From positions 1-5,258 of the forward strand of contig JAITCQ010000036.1 of assembly GCA_031283015.1 (NCBI GenBank): DNA of 5,258 bases, written 5' to 3'. Position numbers and translations under genes: made by a program. This DNA is from Candidatus Methanoplasma sp. (GTDB lineage Archaea; Thermoplasmatota; Thermoplasmata; Methanomassiliicoccales; Methanomethylophilaceae). This document shows, piece by piece, positions 1 to 5,258 of the stretch. The notes below the pieces were generated by a model. It was not told the origin of the DNA. It saw only the letters and a list, made by a program, of their open reading frames with translations, and did not search any database. Every line of letters starts with the position of its first letter. The first letter of the stretch is position 1.

Positions 1-20
1 TAGGCTAACTGTAATTCCCT

Positions 21-29
21 TCTTTAAGT
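21..29 (+). promoter_or_regulatory. Possible TATA element of the TctA-like gene
   Basis: The sequence TCTTTAAGT is centred about 27 bases before the GTG start at 52. This is the distance expected for an archaeal TATA box driving a leaderless transcript. No Shine-Dalgarno-like sequence lies just before the GTG, where the sequence reads TTCCGCC. The element is weak as a TATA box, and only 51 bases of upstream sequence are visible. The call therefore rests mainly on the same spacing being seen at the other three genes in the window. Bases 1-51 show nothing else that I can identify. Confidence 0.35.
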
Positions 30-51
30 CGGTAAGATAGGTTCTTCCGCC

Positions 52-1332
52 GTGGACCCCGGATTGGTGCTGTTGGTGATAGGAGCGTGTTTAGCCGGCT
101 CTCTCATCGGCACCTTCACAGGATTGGTGCCGGGGATACATGTGAACACCCTGGCCTCGATAATGCTTGTCTCCTACCCGGCGATCGGCTCTTTCGTCTC
201 ATCGTTCACTTCCCCCGAGAACGTTCCCATCATTGTCGCGTCCTGCATAATGTCCGCGTCCGTGGTGCATTCCTTCGTCGACTTCGTTCCTTCCGTGTTC
301 ATAGGCGCGCCAGACCCGGACGAGGTGCTGACCGCCCTCCCGGGGCACAGGCTCTTGATGACGGGGCAGGGGATGCGCGCGGTCCGCGCCGCGGCGGTCG
401 GCAGCGCCGTGGGCGCGGCGTCCGCGCTGATCCTGGCCGTGCCGATCCAATTTCTGATGCTTAACGGACTGGCGGAGCGCCTTGATACCTTCACGATCTC
501 CGTCCTTATATTCACGCTTTCAGCGATAGTCCTGAAGGAGAAAGGCATGGAGAAAAAGGTCTGGGCGGCCTTGCTGGTGCTGGTCTCCGGTGCGCTGGGT
601 CTTATCTGCATGGACCTTCCGATCCCTTCCGCGGGGATCGCGGGGGAGGGGACACTTCTCTTCCCGCTGCTTACCGGGCTGTTTGGCGTGCCAGCGCTGC
701 TCAGTTCGTTCAGGAACGCCGCCGTCCCGAAACAGATCGACGGCGGCGTCCCTCCTGTGGACCACATCCCGGGAATCAAGGGGGTCATCATGGGTTCTGT
801 CGCAGGCTGGTATCCTGGCATAACTGCCACCGCCGGTGCTTCGCTGTCCTCTATATTCATGCCCGAGGACAAGCCGGAGAGGTTCATCTCGGTGGTGGCG
901 TCCATAGGAACGGTGACGTCGATATTCTCTCTTGTGACGCTGTCCGTTTCCGGAAGCGGAAGGTCCGGGACCGTGCTTGTGATCAAAGATATCGTCGGCG
1001 ATGGGGTGTCGGGATTCTGTTCGCCGGATTTCCTTCTGCTGCTGATGTGCGCCGCGGCCGCGTCCTTCCTCGGATATCATCTGACCATCTTCACGGGAAA
1101 GATTATGAGCAGGATGACGGACCGTGTAGACACCACGTTTCTGAACAAAGCCGTCCTTTGCTTCATCGTCCTGCTTGTGCTGCTGCTTACCGGGCCGTTC
1201 GGCCTGTTGGTGCTGGCGGTCTCCGTTATGCTGGGAATGATACCTTTGGAATTAGACATGGGTCGGATCCCCCTCACGGGATGCCTTATGTTCCCCGTCA
1301 TCTTCCACGGGCTTATCGGACATATTGCCTGA
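52..1332 (+). CDS. TctA-like (DUF112/COG1784-type) integral membrane transporter
   Basis: A 426-residue, very hydrophobic protein with roughly ten to twelve membrane segments. Family membership rests on three features. The N-terminal motif GLVPGIHVNTLA at residues 24-35 is typical of archaeal TctA-like proteins. A loop at about residues 80-107 (APDPDEVLTALPGHRLL, then GQGM) matches the conserved loop of TctA permeases. A second motif, GWYPGITATAGAS, begins at residue 252 and echoes the first, suggesting the two-half pseudo-symmetric fold of this family. Bacterial TctA is the large permease subunit of tripartite tricarboxylate transporters and works with TctB and the periplasmic binding protein TctC. 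Neither partner is visible here, and archaeal members are commonly solitary and somewhat shorter, as this one is. The substrate cannot be told from sequence; carboxylate transport is only the family precedent. The GTG start at 52 is chosen because it directly precedes the first membrane helix and lies about 27 bases after a TATA-like element. The next gene follows after 52 bases with its own promoter. Confidence 0.82.
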   Translation: MDPGLVLLVIGACLAGSLIGTFTGLVPGIHVNTLASIMLVSYPAIGSFVSSFTSPENVPIIVASCIMSASVVHSFVDFVPSVFIGAPDPDEVLTALPGHRLLMTGQGMRAVRAAAVGSAVGAASALILAVPIQFLMLNGLAERLDTFTISVLIFTLSAIVLKEKGMEKKVWAALLVLVSGALGLICMDLPIPSAGIAGEGTLLFPLLTGLFGVPALLSSFRNAAVPKQIDGGVPPVDHIPGIKGVIMGSVAGWYPGITATAGASLSSIFMPEDKPERFISVVASIGTVTSIFSLVTLSVSGSGRSGTVLVIKDIVGDGVSGFCSPDFLLLLMCAAAASFLGYHLTIFTGKIMSRMTDRVDTTFLNKAVLCFIVLLVLLLTGPFGLLVLAVSVMLGMIPLELDMGRIPLTGCLMFPVIFHGLIGHIA

Positions 1333-1356
1333 ACGCTTCTCCGCTTGCAACAGTGG

Positions 1357-1364
1357 TTTATACT
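1357..1364 (+). promoter_or_regulatory. TATA box of the MFS transporter gene
   Basis: TTTATACT lies in the 52-base gap after the TctA-like gene and is centred about 25 bases before the ATG at 1385. This fits a leaderless archaeal promoter, with transcription starting at or next to the start codon. No ribosome-binding site is seen before the ATG (TTTCTCATTGAGC). The element also argues against the in-frame upstream TTG at 1325, which would put the promoter inside the coding region. Confidence 0.6.
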
Positions 1365-1384
1365 ATCACCTTTTCTCATTGAGC

Positions 1385-2788
1385 ATGCCGGAGACCGTCC
1401 GCGGAAAGGCGAGCACAGTGCTGATGCTCACGGTCGTTGCCTTCGCTGCGCTGATGGACGGTCTGGACGGAAGCATAGTGAACGTCGCCCTGCCGAAGAT
1501 GGCCGAGGATTTCGGCACCGACACCGGGACCATCGCCTGGGTCACTGTGATATACCTCGCCATGCTGGCCGGTCTTCTGATCTTTTTCGCTAAAGCGGCA
1601 AAGAACGGCCTGATAAAGAGGGTCCTTCTGTTCGGTCTTATCCTTTTCACGGCAAGCTCCCTGTTCTGCGGCATATCCGACAGTTTCCAGATGCTCCTTG
1701 TGTTCAGGATCGTACAGGGCGCGGGCGCGGCGATGATGGGCGCCGCCGTTCCGATCGTCTGCGTGAGATACCTCCCGGCGTCGAACCTCGGGCTGGGGAT
1801 GGGAGTCATCACCCTCGGGTGCGCGCTCGGTTTCGCTTTGGGGCCTGCGGTGGGCGGCATCATAACGGACATCGCATCCTGGCACTGGATATTCCTGATC
1901 AACGTGCCCCTCGGGTTGATGATCGTCCCCCTTCTCCTGAAGGTGATCCCGAAGGACGAAGGCTACAGCGGAAGACTGGATGCCACCGGCGCGGCCCTGC
2001 TCTTCTCCGCGATCATCTGTGGGGTGCTGGCCGCCGAACGCGCCCCGTATACGGAGAGCGCCGTTCTGGTCCTCGTCTCCGCATCCGGATGCGCGCTGTT
2101 CCTCGCGGCGTTCATATTCGCGGAGCTCAGGAACACAGATCCGCTGCTGAACCTCCGCGCTTTCATGAACTGGAAGTTCAACTCAGTGCTTGTGGCCTAT
2201 ATGCAGTCCAATCTTGTTTACATGGGCCTGCTGTACCTGATGCCGTTCTACATGAGCGTATGCATGGGCTTCTCTTCGTCGGAGACCGGCCTGTACATCC
2301 TTATCTCTCCTTTGCTGACGCTGCTTCTATGTGTCCCCGTGTCGAGATGGTCGGACCGCACAGAACGAAGAGCGTTCGCCGTGGCGGCGTGTTCCATCCT
2401 GACGGTCGGATGCGTTATCCTAGTGTCCTTCGCCGGAAGAACGGACATCCTGCCGCTGGTCGCGGTCCTTGTCTGCATGGGGCTGATGTGGGCGCTCTGC
2501 GGCGGACCCATGGCGAGCCGCATCATCGAGAACATAAAGGACGAGAGCCGGGAAATGGGGTCTTCCGTCATGACAATGTTCGTCTATCTTGGCGGCACCC
2601 TCGGAACGGCGCTCTTCGCCATGTTCTTTACGATCGGGTCCGGATCAGGTAACATAAGCTTCTCGGATCTCCATCCGGACGTCTTCTTGAACGGCTTCAT
2701 ATTCGCGGCGGCCATAGCCGCGGTGATGTCCGCGGCCACGGCAGTCCTGTCCTTCATCGTCAAAGAGCCAGGAAGGCCCGGTACCTGA
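1385..2788 (+). CDS. MFS transporter, DHA2 (14-helix drug:H+ antiporter-type) family
   Basis: A 467-residue inner-membrane protein of the major facilitator superfamily, probably a proton-driven exporter of drugs or other small molecules. The DHA2 signature LDGSIVNVALP occupies residues 27-37 in the first helix, followed by WVTVIY at 52-57. The motif B region reads FRIVQGAGAAMMGA, with its conserved Arg. The motif C region reads ALGPAVGGIITD, followed by SWHWIFLINVPLG, which is characteristic of DHA2 proteins. Length and the number of hydrophobic segments fit 14 helices. Motif A, between helices 2 and 3 (residues 69-82), reads AKAAKNGLIKRVLL where GKLADRFGRKRVLL is usual, so the conserved Asp is replaced by Lys73 and the Gly-Arg pair is lost. 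A partial motif-A-like RWSDRTERR remains in the second half. The ATG at 1385 is preferred over TTG 1325 because of the TATA box at 1357-1364. The stop codon is 4 bases from the stop of the convergent thioesterase gene. The substrate is unknown. Confidence 0.88.
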   Translation: MPETVRGKASTVLMLTVVAFAALMDGLDGSIVNVALPKMAEDFGTDTGTIAWVTVIYLAMLAGLLIFFAKAAKNGLIKRVLLFGLILFTASSLFCGISDSFQMLLVFRIVQGAGAAMMGAAVPIVCVRYLPASNLGLGMGVITLGCALGFALGPAVGGIITDIASWHWIFLINVPLGLMIVPLLLKVIPKDEGYSGRLDATGAALLFSAIICGVLAAERAPYTESAVLVLVSASGCALFLAAFIFAELRNTDPLLNLRAFMNWKFNSVLVAYMQSNLVYMGLLYLMPFYMSVCMGFSSSETGLYILISPLLTLLLCVPVSRWSDRTERRAFAVAACSILTVGCVILVSFAGRTDILPLVAVLVCMGLMWALCGGPMASRIIENIKDESREMGSSVMTMFVYLGGTLGTALFAMFFTIGSGSGNISFSDLHPDVFLNGFIFAAAIAAVMSAATAVLSFIVKEPGRPGT

Positions 2789-2792
2789 TCGG

Positions 2793-3179
2793 TCAGCCTT
2801 CTCTCCCCGCGGCGGTCGTCATGAACTTTTCGTTGCTGACAATGAATCTCTCGTGCCTTCCGGACCCGACTTCCCCCGCTCGGTCCGAGACCTTTACGTC
2901 GAACGTCAGCCTCGACCTGTCCGTTCCGGTCAGCTCCACCCTGCAGTATATCTCCGAGCCGATGACCGATGGCGCGGTGTGCCTTATGTCCAAGCGCGTG
3001 CCCACGGTGCTCTCCCCTTCTTTGAGTAGTGGCAATGAGCACTCCGACGCCGTTCTTTCGATGAGCAGGATCATCGCTGGCGTAGCGAACACGGGAAGGG
3101 ACCCGCTTCCCCATTTTGCAGCCGTATCCTCCTCCGCGACCTTCATTTTTCCTTCGCCGATCATTCCTTCGGGAATCAT
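2793..3179 (-). CDS. FlK-type hot-dog thioesterase (fluoroacetyl-CoA thioesterase-like)
   Basis: A 128-residue cytoplasmic protein that probably hydrolyses a small acyl-CoA. Residues 28-46 (LPVFATPAMILLIERTASE) and 59-69 (VGTRLDIRHTA) are strongly FlK-like, and the C-terminal part contains LTFDVKVSD and SGRHERFIV, also typical. Thr33, Glu41 and His67 have the same spacing (8 and 26 residues) as the catalytic Thr42, Glu50 and His76 of Streptomyces cattleya FlK, so the active site appears intact. Most family members are not known to act on fluoroacetyl-CoA, so the physiological substrate is open; general acyl-CoA turnover or protection from toxic acyl-CoAs is only an inference. The ATG at 3179 is chosen because it gives the usual family length and lies 25 bases after a TATA element. 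An in-frame ATG at 3257 would add 26 atypical residues, include the promoter in the gene, and overlap the start codon of the divergent helicase gene. Confidence 0.8.
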   Translation of the reverse strand: MIPEGMIGEGKMKVAEEDTAAKWGSGSLPVFATPAMILLIERTASECSLPLLKEGESTVGTRLDIRHTAPSVIGSEIYCRVELTGTDRSRLTFDVKVSDRAGEVGSGRHERFIVSNEKFMTTAAGREG

Positions 3180-3200
3180 GTCCGGCCATATTTTCAGGGG

Positions 3201-3207
3201 TATTAAT
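3201..3207 (-). promoter_or_regulatory. TATA box of the thioesterase gene
   Basis: Read on the minus strand this is ATTAATA, centred 25 bases before the ATG whose A is at 3179. The spacing fits a leaderless archaeal transcript. The bases between the element and the ATG contain no clear Shine-Dalgarno sequence. The same 7-mer, TATTAAT on the plus strand, recurs at 3231-3237 inside the divergent promoter. Confidence 0.55.
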
Positions 3208-3226
3208 CCATTGGGCTTTACCGAGA

Positions 3227-3237
3227 TTATTATTAAT
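3227..3237 (+). promoter_or_regulatory. TATA box of the HRDC-DUF4011 helicase gene
   Basis: TTATTATTAAT is the most A/T-rich tract in the 76-base divergent intergenic region and is centred about 24 bases before the ATG at 3256. This suits a leaderless start. A weak AGGT at 3249-3252, just before the ATG, could also act as a minimal ribosome-binding site, so a short leader is not excluded. The tract is flanked by two similar sequences, ACCGAGATTA (3220-3229) and ACCGATTA (3242-3249), which might be regulator half-sites or chance. Confidence 0.55.
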
Positions 3238-3255
3238 GAAAACCGATTAGGTCTC

Positions 3256-5258
3256 ATGGGATTAGAGGACGATCTCTATTCTGAGCTTGTAGAACTCAGG
3301 GATCAGATCAGGGAAGACCGAACGCACTCAACGGGCAGGATGCCCACAGTATGTACCGACGAAGCGCTCAGAGAGATGGCGCAGAGGGTCCCCACGAAGG
3401 CGGACGACTTCGCCGCCATACCCGGGGTGGGGCAGAGGTTCGTCGAATTGTACGGCGACGATTTCCTTTCGGTCACGAAAAAATATGCCGTTACCGCCGC
3501 AAAGGGCTCCAATATGGACGCCGACGTCACGCAGACACTCCGCGAACTCCAGAAGAAGCTTGTCAACATAAGCAGGAACAACCGCCTTCTTTATTTGGGA
3601 AAGATCTACAAGAAGACCGCCTTCGACCTCACGACCATACAGGACATCGATCTCCTGGGTCTTATGTTCGGAAGGAAGAGGTCGCTGAAGCTGTGCGACT
3701 CGACGAAAAGCGCCGAGGAGCTGCGCATATTCAAGAGCCTCAACGAGCTGATAAGAGAGGTCAACAGGGATATGAGGGACAAAGGTCAGTATGACCTGTA
3801 CATAGGATATCCTTTCGTTGAGGGAAGGCTTCCCGGAGAGGACTTCGACATCCGCGCCCCGCTCGCCATGTTCCCGGTCATTTTGGAAAAGGACGCTAAG
3901 AGCGTCACCATCAAGATCGACGATTCCAGGGATACGGTCTACAACAACTCCCTTCTGCTTGCGTTCATCAAATTCAGCGGGAAGAACCGCCCGCTTCCGC
4001 ACAACGTGATAGAGGACTGCGGCGGCGAGACCTTCATGAACAACCTCGTGGCGTTCTACGAGGAGCAGGGGTTCCCCCTCAAAATAACGTACGGGCTCCC
4101 GGTCCCCTTCACAGACTACAAGGTGGGAGAATTCCCCAAGTATCTCCCCGGCGACCTGCACATGGTCCACAACGCGGTCCTCGGGAAATATCCGTCGTAC
4201 TCCAGCTACATCCAGAAGGATTTCGACGAGCTTCTGGCCGGAAGAGAGATCAACGCCGCCCTGGCCAACCTGATCCAGGATCTGAACAAGGGGGATTTCT
4301 ATACGGAGGTGCCGAGTCCCCTTTCGCTCCCCGCGCTTAGGGAGAAAGGGCTTGAGGCGTCGGAAACGGACATAACATACATCAACTCCCTGAACAGCGC
4401 TCAGGAGAACGTCATCACGGCGGTCAACAAAGAGGATGAACTCGTGGTCCAGGGGCCTCCGGGGACCGGTAAGTCCCAAGTGATCACCGGTCTTATTACA
4501 TCGGCCGTGAACAACGGAAAGACGGTCCTCATGGTATCCGAGAAGAAGACGGCGCTGGACGTGGTCTATTCCAGGTTGGGGACGCTGTCGAAATACTGCC
4601 TGATGATCGACGACGTCAGCAACAAGGACCTGTTCTACCAGCAACTGGCGCGGATGCTGGAATCCGTGTCTCCGCGCACCGGATCCAATCTGACCGCTCT
4701 GTCGGAAAGCATCGACAGGGACGTGGGAGTGTTATCGAACATAGCGGACACCATGTACCGCCCGGGGAATTTCGGGATAGAGCCGTACAAACTCTACTCG
4801 ATGGAAAGATGGCTCAACCTTGAGGATAAGATCGATTACGAAAAATACAAGATGATCAAAGCAGCGGTGTCCACGAAGATCCTGGACCTCAAGTACGGCG
4901 ACGTCAAGGAACTGAACAGAAAATTCGGCGACAAGGTCCTGATGACGAACTTCAACGAATACTGCGTGTGCGTGGAGAAGACCCCGTGGTTCACGCAGAT
5001 GAAGCCCGATCTCTCGGAGTACAACATCGGAGAGATGAAGGCGGACCTCATGAATCTGGAGAAACAGATGATGGAGTGGAGAAGCAAAGGGTTCATGTCA
5101 AGACTGCTCTCCAAAGGCAAGGTCAACAGAGAAGCGACGGTCATGCTGGACAAATATTTCAGATCGTACAACGAGAGGACGGTCCAGACCGTGCTTGAGG
5201 ATCCGAAAGTGATCATCGACGCCCTGAAGGATTACGAACTGTACTCTTCGCGCGCCAC
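3256..5258 (+). CDS. HRDC-DUF4011-superfamily 1 helicase (5' part, runs off the window)
   Basis: An open frame of 667 complete codons with no stop; it continues past the right edge. Residues about 7-78 form an HRDC domain, a helical nucleic-acid-binding module best known from RecQ and RNase D: ELVELRDQIRED, a central DEALREMAQRVP, then IPGVGQRFVELYGDDFL. Residues about 94-330 resemble DUF4011, with LQKKLVNISRNNRLLYLGK at 98-116, then IRAPLAMFPVILEK and a later YIQKDFDELL. The helicase core then begins: a Q-motif-like NSAQENVITAV with Gln383, Walker A GPPGTGKSQ at 400-408 with Lys406, and motif Ia TVLMVSEKKTALDVVYSRL at 423-441, followed by SNKDLFYQQL. This order matches COG1112-type UPF1-like helicases with DUF4011. 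The remaining visible residues are charged and probably belong to the insertion before motif II, which is not yet reached. Predicted role: ATP-driven action on DNA or RNA in the cytoplasm. Relatives often exceed 1,200 residues and can end in a Vsr- or DUF559-like nuclease or DUF3320; whether this one does cannot be seen. The ATG at 3256 is supported by the TATA tract at 3227-3237 and by HRDC homology starting a few residues later. Confidence 0.85.
   Translation, partial: MGLEDDLYSELVELRDQIREDRTHSTGRMPTVCTDEALREMAQRVPTKADDFAAIPGVGQRFVELYGDDFLSVTKKYAVTAAKGSNMDADVTQTLRELQKKLVNISRNNRLLYLGKIYKKTAFDLTTIQDIDLLGLMFGRKRSLKLCDSTKSAEELRIFKSLNELIREVNRDMRDKGQYDLYIGYPFVEGRLPGEDFDIRAPLAMFPVILEKDAKSVTIKIDDSRDTVYNNSLLLAFIKFSGKNRPLPHNVIEDCGGETFMNNLVAFYEEQGFPLKITYGLPVPFTDYKVGEFPKYLPGDLHMVHNAVLGKYPSYSSYIQKDFDELLAGREINAALANLIQDLNKGDFYTEVPSPLSLPALREKGLEASETDITYINSLNSAQENVITAVNKEDELVVQGPPGTGKSQVITGLITSAVNNGKTVLMVSEKKTALDVVYSRLGTLSKYCLMIDDVSNKDLFYQQLARMLESVSPRTGSNLTALSESIDRDVGVLSNIADTMYRPGNFGIEPYKLYSMERWLNLEDKIDYEKYKMIKAAVSTKILDLKYGDVKELNRKFGDKVLMTNFNEYCVCVEKTPWFTQMKPDLSEYNIGEMKADLMNLEKQMMEWRSKGFMSRLLSKGKVNREATVMLDKYFRSYNERTVQTVLEDPKVIIDALKDYELYSSRA

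Noticed and set aside
61..130. The 10-mer GGATTGGTGC at 61 and again at 121
   Set aside because: Both copies encode Gly-Leu-Val in the same reading frame of a Gly/Leu/Val-rich membrane protein, and similarity ends beyond the 10-mer. It looks like chance.
174..986. A 270-codon minus-strand open frame opposite the TctA-like gene
   Set aside because: The translation is low-complexity Ser/Thr/Pro/Ala-rich, lacks family motifs, and mirrors a real membrane-protein gene.
1325..1384. A TTG start at 1325 for the MFS gene
   Set aside because: It overlaps the end of the TctA-like gene, adds 20 residues atypical for the family, and would contain the TATA box that fits the ATG at 1385.
2780..2820. A transcription terminator between the convergent MFS and thioesterase genes
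   Set aside because: Only 4 bases separate the stop codons, and I found neither a stable hairpin nor a T-rich tract on either strand nearby.
2584..3189. A 201-codon minus-strand open frame spanning the MFS 3' end and the thioesterase gene
   Set aside because: It overlaps two well-supported genes, and its product is Arg/Gly/His-rich with no recognisable motifs.
3180..3257. A longer thioesterase start at 3257
   Set aside because: The extra 26 residues have no family counterpart, the thioesterase TATA element would lie inside the gene, and it would share bases with the helicase start codon.
3328..4644. A 438-codon open frame on the minus strand inside the helicase gene
   Set aside because: It lies wholly antisense to a frame with clear HRDC, DUF4011 and Walker A motifs. 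Its translation is rich in Arg, Val, His and Asp with no recognisable domain, and it has no promoter-like element at a sensible distance. Codon bias in the sense gene suppresses stops in this antisense frame.

Overview
The window holds three complete protein genes and the first 667 codons of a fourth. It looks archaeal. Ile ATA and Arg AGA/AGG codons are common despite a fairly GC-rich sequence. Every gene has an A/T-rich TATA-like element about 22-27 bases upstream of its start codon, and ribosome-binding sites are absent or weak, which is the layout of leaderless archaeal transcripts. Gene content and composition would suit a Thermoplasmata-type euryarchaeon such as a Methanomassiliicoccales methanogen, but that placement is inference; no marker gene is present.

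Layout: (1) 52-1332 (+), a standalone polytopic membrane protein of the archaeal TctA-like (DUF112/COG1784-type) transporter family. (2) 1385-2788 (+), a 14-helix-type major facilitator exporter of the DHA2 class, with its own promoter in the 52-base gap after gene 1. (3) 2793-3179 (-), a small hot-dog-fold thioesterase of the FlK (fluoroacetyl-CoA thioesterase-like) family, convergent with gene 2 and separated from it by 4 bases. (4) 3256 to the right edge (+), divergent from gene 3 across a 76-base intergenic region: a large protein with an N-terminal HRDC domain, a DUF4011-like region and the start of a superfamily 1 (UPF1-like) helicase. This ORF has no stop codon inside the window.

The genes do not form one obvious pathway. 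The two transporters and the thioesterase look like small-molecule transport and acyl-CoA housekeeping. The HRDC-DUF4011-SF1 protein is the most interesting item: DUF4011-containing SF1 helicases are large, often accessory proteins, some carry C-terminal nuclease domains, and some have been linked to anti-phage defence. The part that would decide this lies beyond the window. No RNA genes, CRISPR arrays, insertion sequences or convincing terminators were seen. No stretch over 300 bases lacks a gene.
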